A DNA stretch of 64,000 bases from Prorocentrum cordatum (GCA_963575745.1 CAUYUJ010000181.1:373135-437134); one strand, 5' to 3'. Positions 50,565-61,009 are shown, numbered from the stretch's first letter. The notes: generated from the sequence alone by a model not told the origin. Numbers and translations are program-made.

Positions 50565-50770
50565 GGAGGAGGAGGAGGAGGAGGAGGGGGAGGAGGAGGA
50601 GGAGGAGGAGGAGGATAAGGAGAAGAAGGAGGAGGAGGAGGAGGAACAAGGAGAAAAAAAGGTCGAAGAGGGAGGAGGAGGTGGAGGAGAATGAGGATGG
50701 GGAGGGTGAGGAGGAGGAGGAGGAGGAGGAGGAGGAGGAGGAGGAGGAGGAGGAGGAGGAGGAGGAGGAA
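50565..50770 (+). repeat. (AGG)n microsatellite, long
   Basis: Three AGG blocks separated by AAGGAG and GTGGAG interruptions. The last (about 50712-50768) is nearly pure. Confidence 0.95.
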
Positions 50771-50984
50771 GAGGTCCCTGCCCATATGGAGAGAAGGGGT
50801 TAAGGGGGGAGGGACCTAAACATCGGGTGGGGGTGCCAACCCGATGGAAGTATCCGCCACCGTGCTCCGAGGCACGATGTGGAGTGTAGGCAGGTGTCGA
50901 GTTCTGCCATGCTCTTTTTAAGGAGCCTGGAGCCCCGAGTTCCCGGGCTCCTCGCGTCCCCGCGTGCTGGGGCGTGTCCCCGCA

Positions 50985-51390
50985 GGGCCCCTCTGGCGGC
51001 AGAGGGGCCCAAGAACGGGCCAAGGGGGCCCCAAGAGGTCGCCAAGGCGGTCCAAGAGAGCCCCGAGTCGCCCAAGGATCGCCCCTGGACCCCCGAGATA
51101 GCCTCAACACTGCCCACGACGCCCCCAGGATGCCCCCCTGCGAGCCCCACGAGCGTCCCCAAGAGGGCTCCAAGAGGCAAGAATCGCTGACGGCTCTGAT
51201 TGGCAGCAGATTTTAGCATTCTCTCGTCATTTCGGGCTCCCGACGCGCCAAGGCGGCCCAAGAGGCCTCCAAGATCGCCCCGAGAACACGCAGGATGCTT
51301 CCAAGAGGGCACCAACACGGCCCAAGATCGCCTCAAGACGGTCCAAGAAGCCCCCAAGATGGCCCAAGAGAGCCCGAAGACGGGGAACTC
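50985..51390 (+). repeat. Decamer repeat arrays 7 and 8
   Basis: CCAAGAACGGG, CCCCAAGAGG, CCCAAGATCG and GCCCAAGAGA units, interrupted by unique sequence at about 51180-51235. Confidence 0.75.
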
Positions 51391-51723
51391 GAAGTGACAC
51401 TTCGAGCCCAATCGATATTTGAGGGCCACTCCTTCCGTCAGCGGAAGAGTACACTGCATAAACTTAACCTGTCGGTGGTCCACGCGGATTCTTGGATCGG
51501 CGCCGGAGGGTCCAGGGGGGCCCTTGCGCCGACCCACAGAACCCGCGCAGAACCACGACAAGTGATGCTTGTGCGCTGCTTGCCTTCGTCGGTTCGCGCA
51601 GCCGGTTCTCTTCGCCGCACCGGGGAGCAGGCCGGCAGGGCTCGGTGTATACACCACGTCCTCTGGCCGGTCAAGGAGCTCGGCGGATGGACGCCCCGGC
51701 TTCTGGAGCTGGGGAGTTTGGGA

Positions 51724-51895
51724 GCGTCTATGCAGTGGAGGCCTGGCCACAAGGAACCTTCCACAAGAAACCCAACCCCGAGTCCCCAGGGCGTCCACTG
51801 AGTTTTGGCGTGAGAGCGTCGCGCTGTCCGTAGCAAAACAAAACCATCGAAGCCCAAGACACCCAGGGCACCCTGGAGGCAAGCAGGGTGTTGCC
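51724..51895 (+). repeat. Dispersed repeat R6, copy 2
   Basis: GTGGAGGCC, AAGGAACCTTCCACAAGAAA, CCAGGGCACCCTGGAGGCAA and GCAGGGTGTT match 31385-31555. Confidence 0.75.
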
Positions 51896-51992
51896 TGGCA
51901 TGGGTTTCCACTGCACGCCGAATTCCTTCGCCGAGCCCTTGGCTCCCTGGCCGACCGATCGACGGGATGTACGGTCGGCAACTCCTGCTTAA

Positions 51993-52272
51993 GTAGCGTG
52001 TCGCGCCGGCGGCCCCAGCTGCACGGAGGAGGAGGAGGAGCAGGAGCAGGAGGGGGAGGAGGAGGAGGAGGAGGAGGAGGAGGAGGAGGAGGAGGAGGAG
52101 GAGGAGGAGGAGGAGGAGGAGGAGGAGGAGGAGGAGGGGAGGAGGAGGAGGAGGAGGAGGAGGGAGGAGGAGGAGGAGGAGGAGGAGGAGGAGGAGGATC
52201 GGAGGCCCGAGGACGTGGTCGGCACGTCGCGCCGACGTGTGGTGGGCCAGCGCGGGCGGCGCGACACGCTGC
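51993..52272 (+). repeat. Dispersed repeat R2, copy 4, split by a 170-bp AGG tract
   Basis: The left part TAGCGTGTCGCGCCGGCGGC then CCCAGC and the right part GGGCGGCGCGACACGCTG are R2 ends. The middle is replaced by AGG repeats at 52027-52200. Confidence 0.65.
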
Positions 52273-52364
52273 TGACCGCACGTCTGAGGCTCGGAGCAGG
52301 GCGAGGCGAGAGACGACGGCAGCTCACCATCGGCCCCCGGACCCACCACGGGGTCAAAACACAT

Positions 52365-52545
52365 GCTCCAGATTTCGTAATACAGGGAGGGGGGTCTCGT
52401 TTCGGGGGGGGTCTTTTCCAAGCTATCTTGGAGGGCCTGGGGGGGTCTGGGGACGATGTTTTGGAGGGTTATCCCACGGGGGAGGTCTGAAATGGCTTGT
52501 CTTGGAGGGTCCAGACCCCCTCCCTTTTATTACGAAATCTGGAGC
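52365..52545. repeat. 181-bp element with 32-bp terminal inverted repeats
   Basis: The left end GCTCCAGATTTCGTAATACA then GGGAGGGGGGTCT and right end AGACCCCCTCCC then TTTTATTACGAAATCTGGAGC are reverse complements with one or two differences. The interior is G-rich with a thrice-repeated TTGGAGGG. No clear target-site duplication. MITE-like. Confidence 0.85.
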
Positions 52546-53750
52546 GCAAATTGCGCCCAGCCGTGGCGACGAGGGGCGCCCCCGAAGGCCAGCTAATTAC
52601 CGCTGTCTCAACTCGCCCTCGTCTCATCGTCGTCGTCGTCGCCGCCGTCGTTGCCGTCTCTGGCGTCCATTCAAGGCGATCGGGGCCCCGGCAGAACGCT
52701 CTCGGCGAGGCGCAGCTGCTGGAAGTCATCCCGAGGCTGGAAGTCATCCCGAGGCTCGGAAGCCGCCGAGAGCCGACGAACACCCGAAAACTTCAAACGA
52801 CCGTTGTCTCAACTCGCACCCCTCTTGAGCAGGGACCGACCGGCCTGGCGTTCCCACAGGCCTGCCACGACACGTTCTGCAACAGCTGCCCCAGAGCATG
52901 ACGCGGATGCGATCGAGCGAGACGGCCTCAGCCAGAGATGACCCAGGAGCCCCTCGCGCAGACCACAGCAGGTCCTCGGAGCGTTCCCTGGTGAACCCGC
53001 GGGCAGGCCAGGACGCCTCGCCACTGTCGAGAATCGAACTCGAGTCGAGCTGGAGTTGAACTGGAGTCGAGCAGACCTGTTAGGCAGACCCCAAGAAGGT
53101 CCTCCGAACCAACACCACCAGAACCCCACGCCATGATTTTTGTCAAAGCGTGGACCCCCGAAGGCCTCGACGCATTCCCCAATCGACTGACCCTCCGATC
53201 CCGGGCGCGGGGCCTCCGCCCCCCGGGGCCCCGTGGGGGACGACATCCCTTGCGGAGGGGGCCTCCGCCGCCCGGGGGAGGCGCTCCGCGGCCCGCGCCA
53301 GCCGCAGCGCCACGGCCAGCGCCGCGCGCTCCGCGTGGCCGGCGGAGGTCTGGTGCAGCGCCAGGGGCAGCAGCTCCGCGCAGTCCGGGCCCCTCCTCGG
53401 CGGGGGCTGACGTCACGGGGGAGGGGGGCCCGCCGACCTCGGCGCTGCAACGTGTTTGCGCGCCGGGCGTGTTCGCCCGGCTGCGGGCCCCAGGACCTTT
53501 CGCAGATCGAGGCGGCTCAAGCACGTGATGCCGAAAACACCGCGGTCTGGGCATGGGGGGGATGCTGGCATGAGTGGGGGTGCTGTGGATGCAGGCTCGG
53601 GGGGGGGCAGCTGCGGGGACGGCCCCCCCTCCTCTGAGGGGCAGCGTTGGCAAAGGCAGCTGCGTTCGCGCTGGGCACTGCGCGAAGCGCGACGCCCTTG
53701 GCGCTCTCGCACCAGACCCACGGGGGAGGATGAGGATGGGGACGATGAAG
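52546..53750. other. No gene recognised; small tandem repeats
   Basis: CTGGAAGTCATCCCGAGG is repeated in tandem at 52721-52757. GTCGTC triplets lie at 52624-52660, and degenerate GAGTCGAG words at 53035-53080. Nothing coding is supported. Confidence 0.4.
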
Positions 53751-53751
53751 A

Positions 53752-53885
53752 TGAGGAGGAGGAGGAGCAGGAGGAGGAGGAGGAGGGGGAGGAGGGGAAG
53801 GAGGAGGAGGAGGAGGAGGAGGAGGAGGAGGAGGACGAGGAGGAGGAGAGCAAGAGGACGATGAGGATGAGGATGAGGATGAGGA
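53752..53885 (+). repeat. (AGG)n then (GAT)n microsatellite
   Basis: AGG with GCAG and GGGG slips, followed by GATGAGGATGAGGATGAG at the right end. Confidence 0.9.
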
Positions 53886-54059
53886 GCCGCGAGAGTCGCG
53901 AGCCGCGAAGCACTCGGCGCCCCCGTGGCGGCCCTTGGCGAGGGAGGGCCGGCTCCGGGGAGGGCAGCGTCGAGCTGGCATCGGCGAGCTGCATCGCCGA
54001 TGGATCTCGGCGGCAGGGCCCCGAGATCGCGCAACCGCACGCTCCCGGGCGGGGTGGGC

Positions 54060-54238
54060 CATCTTGAAGGGGGCCCAAGGACGCACAAATAAGTGCACAC
54101 AAATCCAAGAGGGTTCCCCACAGTTTCCCATGTCTTCTTGGTTTCTGTCTCCGCCCCCGCTGCCCCTATGTTCCCACATGTTCCTGGGAGTCGACGATTC
54201 ATTGTGTCTGTGTGCTTCTTTCCCTCCTGATATCTGGA
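54060..54238 (+). repeat. Dispersed repeat R3, copy 2
   Basis: It shares CCCACAGTTTCCCAT, TTCTTGGTTTCTGTCTCC and TGTGTCTGTGTGCTTCTTTC then CCTCCTGA with 12265-12446. Confidence 0.65.
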
Positions 54239-54252
54239 GGCCTCCCAGGTGG

Positions 54253-54419
54253 GGTCCGAGCAGGCGGGGTCGGAGGATCACGCTGCCTCGGCGATGCATC
54301 GCCGATGCATCGCCGATGCGTCGCCGATGCATCGGCGCCATCGGCGGGGAGAAAATCGTGCCCCACATCGAGCTGCATCGGCGATGCGCAGCGATCCTCC
54401 GGCCCCGCCTGCTCGGACC
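54253..54419. repeat. 167-bp foldback element with 33-bp arms
   Basis: The left arm GGTCCGAGCAGGCGGGGTCG then GAGGATCACGCTGC and right arm GCAGCGATCCTCC then GGCCCCGCCTGCTCGGACC are inverted repeats. The centre holds GATGCATCGCC units, themselves palindromic at GATGCATC. Confidence 0.85.
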
Positions 54420-54426
54420 GCTGCCC

Positions 54427-54492
54427 TCATCAGATTAAGGAATCCTCCAGGGTCTGAGGCCTCCTGGACGCATTTCTTAACGAACGCCCCCA
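54427..54492 (+). repeat. Dispersed repeat R4, copy 2
   Basis: CATCAGATTAAGGAATCCTC then CAGGGTCTGAGGCCTCCTGG and TTAACGAACGCCCCC. Matches 20281-20346. Confidence 0.75.
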
Positions 54493-54539
54493 CCATAAAA
54501 CGAGACCAGCATGCAGAGTCGGCCGCCACAAGCTTCTGG

Positions 54540-54681
54540 GCTCGACGCTGGACCTGAAGGGGCCCAGGGGCACACAGATGAATACACACACAACTCCCAA
54601 GATTCCCATCTTGTCCTGATTGGCGCCTTCCCCCCGGAATCGACGACTCTTTGTGTCTGTCTAATTGTTCCCCTCCTGAAG
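54540..54681 (+). repeat. Dispersed repeat R3, copy 3
   Basis: GGACCTGAAGGGGCCCAGGG, GCACACAGATGAATACACAC and ATCGACGACTCTTTGTGTC then CCCCTCCTGAAG. The middle block is shorter than in copies 1 and 2. Confidence 0.6.
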
Positions 54682-54760
54682 ACCCCCCTCCACGGCGCGC
54701 TCATCGCGCCAGGGGCGGCGCCGGAGGCGCCGCCAGGGGGACGGAACGCCGATTCAAGAG
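54682..54760 (+). repeat. Partial R9 palindrome
   Basis: CAGGGGCGGCGCCGGAGGCG then CCGCCAGG resembles the central part of the R9 elements at 56459 and 61633; the outer arms are missing. Confidence 0.4.
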
Positions 54761-55474
54761 ATCTGTGCGGACATCCGAGAATGTTTGTGGATGCCGTTTT
54801 TGATCCTTCCATGAGAAAATCAAGAACGCGCCGGTCGGACCAACCCCCCTCGGCGTGCTACTGTTGACATGGTTCCAGGCTCTGTGCACCGGGAGGCTGC
54901 GTAGCACGCGCAGCTTGAAAGACGGCGCGCGCGCGTGCCATTGCTGTTTTTCTACCCCTCCCCAGCCTCGACAGAGGGGAAAGGAGCCGGCTACGCGCGA
55001 GAATGACCCTGGGCACGAGTGACCTCTGACACGTGGCTTGCCGATCCTTGCGTGCGTTGCGGCAGCAGCGGCCGGCGTGACTGGGTTTGGCACCCCCGCG
55101 CCGTCCGAACGACGCGCGCCAAAGATCACTGTGGCGAAGGGCCACTCATTACGTGCAGCCGCGCGATAGGTGAGGATGGACACCAAGGCTGGGGTAACGC
55201 TGTGGCTGGTTAGCGGCGTGATTGGGAATCTGGTGTGTGACACTTAGCTTGCGCAAGAATAGCTATAGGAAATCACGAACCACCCTTTCCGACATTGCAG
55301 ATCTGCGAATGTGTCGAGCGAATGCGACACAGCGGACAGCGCGAACCACGCTATCCTACCATTGCTTCGGCCAGGTGCAGTCCCGTCCACCACACCGAGA
55401 CCCACCACGCCGTCACGAAGAGCACCGTGAGCCCGTCGTCGGGGATACTTCGGTGCAAACTCATGGTAGCTTTC
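54761..55474. other. No gene recognised
   Basis: Short frames only; no repeat family identified. Confidence 0.35.
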
Positions 55475-55665
55475 TCTACCATCTTGTCGGCCCTTGCGAA
55501 TCGACGCTACTCGACGCCAGATCGACGCTAATCGATGCTTAATCGACACTATATCGACGCTAGATCGGCGCATCTCATGTACTCCCAGACGCTGGTCGAC
55601 GCTAGTCGACGCCGCAGACAGAATTACGAGGGTACACCGGGCTCCAATGATTTGCCGCCGAGGGA
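55475..55665 (+). repeat. Dispersed repeat R5, copy 2
   Basis: TACCATCTTGTCGGCCC, TGCGAATCGACGC, about ten degenerate ATCGACGCTA units, TGGTCGACGCTAGTCGACGC, and GGGCTCCAATGATTTGCCGC match 7186-7376 in order. Confidence 0.7.
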
Positions 55666-55864
55666 TACTAGCTCGGGAGCGGCCAAGAGTGGGGCGTCCA
55701 AGAGGGTGGGACACAAATCATGGCCGGCGGCACGTGCGCGGCCCAGAGGGGGTGGGGCCAGGGACGTAATGAAATATGAAGAGGCGCCATGAGATCTGGA
55801 GGAATATCATGGCCCACGCTATGATATCCCCCCCCCAGCTCGGGGGCGCGCACACGTGGATTAG

Positions 55865-55906
55865 CGATCCATGGATTTGGCGCGCGGTCGCCTAATCCAT
55901 GGATCG
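55865..55906. repeat. Short hairpin
   Basis: CGATCCATGGATTTGGCG and CGCCTAATCCATGGATCG form an 18-bp stem with one mismatch around a 6-base loop. Confidence 0.7.
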
Positions 55907-56212
55907 GAGGAGGTGCCCTCCCCCAAATGGGGTCGGTGCCGCCTCGCTCGGCGGCGGAGACCCGCGACTCCCCATGGAAACGGGACCCGTCGCTAATCCA
56001 CGTCCCCTTGATCCATGTTCGCGATCGCCTGACTAGTCATCACCCCCCTCTTGGCCGCCACCGACCAGCGCAGGCCCAGCACCCGGCACACCGCGCAGGT
56101 GCTCCGCGGCACCCCGCCCCCGCCCCGGGGGCTGTCCCTTGCGTGCCTGCTGCGAGCAGCCACCCGCCGGAGAGACGAGGGCCCCGTGGCACGGATGCTT
56201 GTTCCCTCGAGG

Positions 56213-56380
56213 ATTAGGTCGGGCCTGGCGCCCCGCCTTACAAGGGGGATTTTGGACGAGCAGTCAACAAAAGTCAAAGGATACTCCAAGTTTTTCAAGA
56301 ATGCTCCAGACATCGTCCCCTGACTATGCTTTGACTATCTTTGAATATTCCTCCTGTAGAGGGACACGCCCGACTCAACT
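56213..56380. repeat. Foldback element R1, copy 5
   Basis: The left ATTAGGTCGGGCCTGGCGCC, with GGATTTTGGACG inside, and the right CTGTAGAGGGACACGCCCGA then CTCAAC. The interior ACATCGTCCCCTGACTATG is shared with copies 1 and 2. Confidence 0.7.
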
Positions 56381-56458
56381 CGAGGAGGATGAGGAAGCGG
56401 GACCACAGAGCTTCATTAGAAGAAGAAGAAGAAGAATAAACGCCATGAACATAAACTT

Positions 56459-56579
56459 TTGGCGCTCCGCGCGGATTTCTCGGATCCGCGCTGGACCCCC
56501 CTCCCTGGCGCGCGCAGCGCGCCGGGCGGCTCCGGAGGCGCCGCCAGCGCGGACCCAAGGAACCCGCGCGGAGCGCCAA
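56459..56579. repeat. R9 palindromic element, copy 1
   Basis: The left TTGGCGCTCCGCGCGGATTT then CTCGGATCCGCGCTGG and right CAGCGCGGACCCAAGG then AACCCGCGCGGAGCGCCAA are inverted repeats of about 36 bp. Inner palindromes are GGCGCGCGCAGCGCGCC and GGCTCCGGAGGCGCC. Confidence 0.85.
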
Positions 56580-57224
56580 CAGTTGATACTTATAGCGTTG
56601 TTTCTTCCTCGATTCATCCGACTCGGCCGCGACCGTTGTCCAGGCAGACCGGGAACACAACACGAGCCGACCTGCGACAGGCAAGCAAGCTCATGCACTT
56701 CACCGTCACGCCTCATGACACGCATGGTGAGCCAGTGTAGTTATTTGAAGTGCGGCGCCGATACCGTGCCGCACGTCGACCTCAGAGAGGGGATCGCCCT
56801 CTCCGCGCATGCAGCCAAGGGGCGGGCCGTCCATTCGGTCAAATGTCGGGAACTGCAAGCTCCAGCGGTGAGCACTCCGATTTGGCTTTTAAGCGCTGCA
56901 ACAATTGGAATTTTCAGGCCTCGCGCGTAGGGGGGCCTCGCGCGAGAGCCAGGTTTGGAAGCGATGCGGCGGTCATCCGCGCACATCTGGCAACTCGATC
57001 TTCTTGATCGTAGAACTTAGGGCGTCTCAGGCGACAGGTGCATTTGAAAAGGCGGCGCTCCTCCCCATCCCTACAGCGGATGATGATTCCGAGTTTATGA
57101 TCATACAGCCCGAGGAAGTCTCACTCGAAAGACACACTTTCTCCAAATAGGCTTGCCCTACAGAAGCTGTGACTCAAACCCTACTAATTGGTCCGTTGCC
57201 CCCCCTGAGACCTATGCCCCCCCC
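56580..57224. other. No gene recognised
   Basis: It includes a small hairpin, CTCGCGCG ... CGCGCGAG, at about 56919-56945. Confidence 0.35.
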
Positions 57225-57365
57225 GAATTCCTATGGCTATGCCGATGCCCGATGCCTACGCCTATGCCTCCCCCCTAACTCCTATGCCTACACCAATTCC
57301 TATGCCTATGCCTATGCCTATGCTCGCTTGCGCTTGCTTGCTTCCGCTTGCTTGCTTGCGCCTGC
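57225..57365 (+). repeat. (CCTATG)n and (CTTG)n arrays
   Basis: CCTATGCCTATGCCTATGC is followed by CTTGCTTGCGCTTGCTTGC. Confidence 0.85.
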
Positions 57366-57472
57366 TTGATCTTGCTCCTCCCGTCCTGCTCCCGTCCTCC
57401 GGTCGTCCTCCTCCCATCCTCCTCCTGTCCTCCTATCTATTTGGAGTCAACGCTGGCTGATATGAAAGCGTG

Positions 57473-57715
57473 CCGCCCTCCATCCGTGCACAAGCTGGAG
57501 ACTTTGAAAAGCGAATGCTCGCGGGGCAGCGGCGAGATCAACATGCTCAGGGCCACTCGCCCTCCATCCGTGCAGCTGCTGGGGACGCCTAGAACGCACG
57601 CTCGCGAATCTAAAACGAGCGACACACTTGAGAACGGAGTGCCCCGAATCCGTATGGCTGCTGGAGGCTCAATAGCGAAGGTGCAGAATACTGCGATGGC
57701 TGCACTTTGAACAAC
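57473..57715 (+). repeat. Tandem repeat of about 85 bp, 2.7 copies
   Basis: GCCCTCCATCCGTGCA at about 57473 and 57562 and a diverged GCCCCGAATCCGTATGG at about 57641 each start a unit with CTGGNGRC and GCTCGCG inside. Confidence 0.7.
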
Positions 57716-58467
57716 CGCCGCCAGCCCCCCATGTAGTTGCTGGCAAGTCCCGAAGATGTGGCGTAATCTTCCTGTGCGGGAATATATAAGGAACCGCCCC
57801 GGCCGCACCCAATAAACGTCTGCTGGTGCCATGACGAAGAGGGATGCAGGAGGTGGGAGCACGAGAGGAGGGATGAGGAGGAGCAATCGCAGGAGAGGGG
57901 TGAAGGGGGGGGGGGGCAGGAGGAGGGCGATGAGACGAGGAGATGGTGGGGGGCTTCCACTTTGACCGTCCTAGCCCCAGTGGCGACGGGGAAGCATATC
58001 CTTCTCCAGTCCTTTCCTGCTTGTAAGAGGAGCGGGGCCCTCCTCCTCCTCCTCTTGCTCCTCCCTCCTCCTGATCTTCCCAACCCACTGGCTCAACCTC
58101 CTTCGGCACGACCCCCCTCAACACCACAGCGTACCCCTCCGCGCTTCCCAGGGCCGGTGTCTCCTCCCGAGCCGTTTCGTGACGGCCCCGAAGGACGGCG
58201 AGGGGAAGACACCCCAACGGTGTGCTTGAACACGTTGGGGGCCTGGGTCCCCTCTAAAAAAGTGTGGTCCACTATTCGCAAAGTAGCTACTCGCAAATGG
58301 CCTGAATCCATTGCGTCGAGGCACACAGGCTCCATTGCATCGAACAACGCTCGTTTTTGATGACGCTCGCGAGTAGGCACTTTGCCAGTATTGGAACGAG
58401 CTCAGTGACCCTCGTCTCAGCGCGGTGAGGGAGGGTCCGGGGGGAAAGTGCCCCCGAGGGGCTGGAG
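57716..58467. other. No gene recognised
   Basis: Purine-rich left part with a G run at 57907-57914. No domain in any frame. Confidence 0.35.
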
Positions 58468-58600
58468 GGCGTTGCTCGGGCGGGTGGTACCTGGGGGGTG
58501 ACCTACTGAATGGGGCGTGAAGAAGAGGGCCCTGCAGGGGACGCTTCCTCCCACCCCCCACGTAGGCCACCCCAATGGACCACCCGCCCGAGCATTGGGA
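58468..58600. repeat. Foldback element of about 130 bp
   Basis: The left GTTGCTCGGGCGGGTGGTAC then TGGGGGGTGACCTAC and right GTAGGCCACCCCAATGGACC then ACCCGCCCGAGCATTGGG are inverted repeats with several mismatches. Confidence 0.6.
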
Positions 58601-58737
58601 TCTGGGAGAGGCCTTCCCAGGCTCTGCCGGCGCACCATGGGGGCCTCCCAGAGAGGGGCGGAGCCTCATACCCCCCCGCCCCTGGGGTCGTCGTCGTCGT
58701 CCTCCTCCTTCTCCTCCTGCTGCAACACACGAGTCCA

Positions 58738-58945
58738 GGAAAAGACGCACGAGATGGAGGACAACGACGGAGACGAGAAGAGAAACCCCAACACGACGAG
58801 AAAGAGTGTGACACGTGCCACCGCCCTCCCGAGACTCGAGGCACGAGTTGTCACACGTTGCGGGCTCCCGCGCGCCCAGGAACAATCGCAAAAATGGTGG
58901 ACTGGCACTGTGGCGGAACTTGCCACAGACAGCTGGATTGCTCTG
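58738..58945 (+). repeat. Dispersed repeat R19, copy 1
   Basis: ACGAGAAAGAGTGTGACACG, TTGTCACACGTTGC and GTGGCGGAACTTGCCACAGA then CAGCTGGAT are shared with 61010-61212. The CAT tract begins about 20 bases after the repeat. Confidence 0.65.
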
Positions 58946-58964
58946 CCATCCTCCAGCTCATCGT

Positions 58965-58973
58965 CGTCGTCCA

Positions 58974-59037
<64 letters not shown>

Positions 59038-59332
59038 AGCATCATCATGTCATCACCATCACCATAACCATCACCATCACTATCAGCAGCAGCATCACCA
59101 TCTTCACCATCATCATCCGCATCAGCAGCATTATCCTCGTCAAGATCAGCATCATCATTGGCATCGTCGTCACCGCCACCACCACCTCCACCATCATCAT
59201 CAGCAGCATCATCAGCAGAATTGCCATCATGATCATCATCATCAGCATCATCATCATTACCACCATCACCATCGTCATCATACTCATCAGCATCCTCATC
59301 AAGATTCACCACCATCATCACCATCATCTTAC

Positions 59333-59377
<45 letters not shown>

Positions 59378-59998
59378 CCATCATCATCGCCATCAGCATC
59401 GTCATCATCATCATCCTCATCGTCATCAGTATCCCCACCGTGCTAAGAATCATCATCATCATCAGCATCATCATCATCATCATCATCATCGTCATCATCA
59501 TCATCAGCATCACCATCACCATCATCATTATCATTACCATCAGCATCAGCATCATAATCAGCATCACCATCACCATCAGCAGCATCAACATCATTATCAT
59601 CGTCACCATCATCACCACCATCATCATCCGCATCAGCATCATACTCAGCATCATCATTGTCATCCTCCTCATCCTAAGCCTCCGTCTCCTCATCACCGTC
59701 AGCAGCAGCAACATTCGCATCAGCATCCACATCAGCATCACCTTCACAAGCATCGTCAGTATCCGTATCATCCTCATCATCGTCATCATCATCATAACCA
59801 CCACCACCATCATCATCATCGTCACCACCACCATCACCATCATCATCAGTATCACCATCCCCACACCAACATCAGCATCATCAGCATCATCATCACCATC
59901 ATGATCATCATCAGCCTCATCATTCTCATCATCACCAACATAATCAGCATCGTTATCATCAACAGTATCAGCATCATCATCATCAACAGCAGCATGGA

Positions 59999-60033
<35 letters not shown>

Positions 60034-60109
60034 GAATCATCATCATCATCACCATCACCTTTACCATCATCACCATCATCATCAGCATCATCATCATCGT
60101 CACCATCAC

Positions 60110-60158
<49 letters not shown>

Positions 60159-60205
60159 GTCACCATCATCGTCGTCACCATCATCACCATCGTCAACATC
60201 CCCGT
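58965..60205 (+). repeat. (CAT)n microsatellite, about 1.24 kb
   Basis: CAT triplets with CAC, CAG, CGT and TAT variants, pure for 10-20 units at about 58968-59025, 59327-59375 and 60112-60155. It yields poly-His, poly-Ile/Ser and, on the minus strand, poly-Asp and poly-Met frames that are not genes. Confidence 0.95.
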
Positions 60206-60334
60206 CCGCCACCGCGCCCCGCCCCTGGCAAACTGGGGCGTGGTGGAAGGCCAAGTGCTGCCCGCAGGGTTTCTGCGATCTTCTGCGGGGCACCCTTCCC
60301 CGAGGCCACGGGCCTCGGCCCCTCGTACAAAAAA

Positions 60335-60510
60335 AAGACTGTGGATCCGCGCTCCCGAGGTGACCCAAAGACTACGCTGCCCTGCAGCAGAACAGTGGAT
60401 TCACGCTGCCGAGGTCACGGCCCAAGGTAAAACAAACAATGGATCCGCGCCCCCCTAGGGCCACGACCCCTCCCAAGGCACAATGGGTCCGCGCCCCCCA
60501 GCTTCCACGA
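60335..60510 (+). repeat. Tandem repeat of about 50 bp, 3-4 copies
   Basis: GTGGATCCGCGCTCCCGAGG, GTGGATTCACGCTGCCGAGG, ATGGATCCGCGCCCCCCTAG and ATGGGTCCGCGCCCCCCAG mark the unit starts. Confidence 0.75.
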
Positions 60511-60970
60511 CGGCCGAGGCAGGCAATCCAGGCCGCCGAGGTGTCCCGAGATGCCTGGACCATGGCCTATAGCCTGAGATGGTCCAAGGCGGCCCAAGAT
60601 GGCTTCAGGACGGTCCGAGGGGCCCCCAGGACGGCCCAAGAAGACCTCAAGAGGACACTCAGCAGGGCCCGAAAAAGGCCTCCAAGGTGGCCCCAAGACG
60701 GCCAAAGAAAGCCCCATAGTGGCCACCAACGTGTCCTCCGAGGCAGCCTTACGTCAGCCCGCGAGGCACCTAGGCGGCCAAGCAGGGCCGCCTCAAGAGA
60801 GCCCCGAGCTGGCCCAAGAGGGCCTCCAGAGGGGCCCTAAGACGGCCGTAGGAAGCGCCTCGACGGCCCAAAGACACCCGCAAGAGACCCCAGCCAAGAT
60901 GGCCTCAAGACTGCTGAAGCGAGCAGTAGATGGCCCGGCAGGGCCCAGAGCTGGCCCAAAATGACCCAAG
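60511..60970 (+). repeat. Decamer repeat array 9
   Basis: GGCCCAAGATGGC, GGCCCAAGAAGACC and GCCCAAGAGGGCC units, more diverged than in array 5. Confidence 0.7.
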
Positions 60971-61009
60971 GGACCGCCAAGACTGCCCCACAGAGGCCCA
61001 AGAAAAGAC

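Noticed and set aside
58815-60458. 547-codon plus frame and 505-codon minus frame rich in His or Asp/Met
   Set aside because: Both are translations of the CAT microsatellite. No domain outside the tract and no sign of coding constraint.
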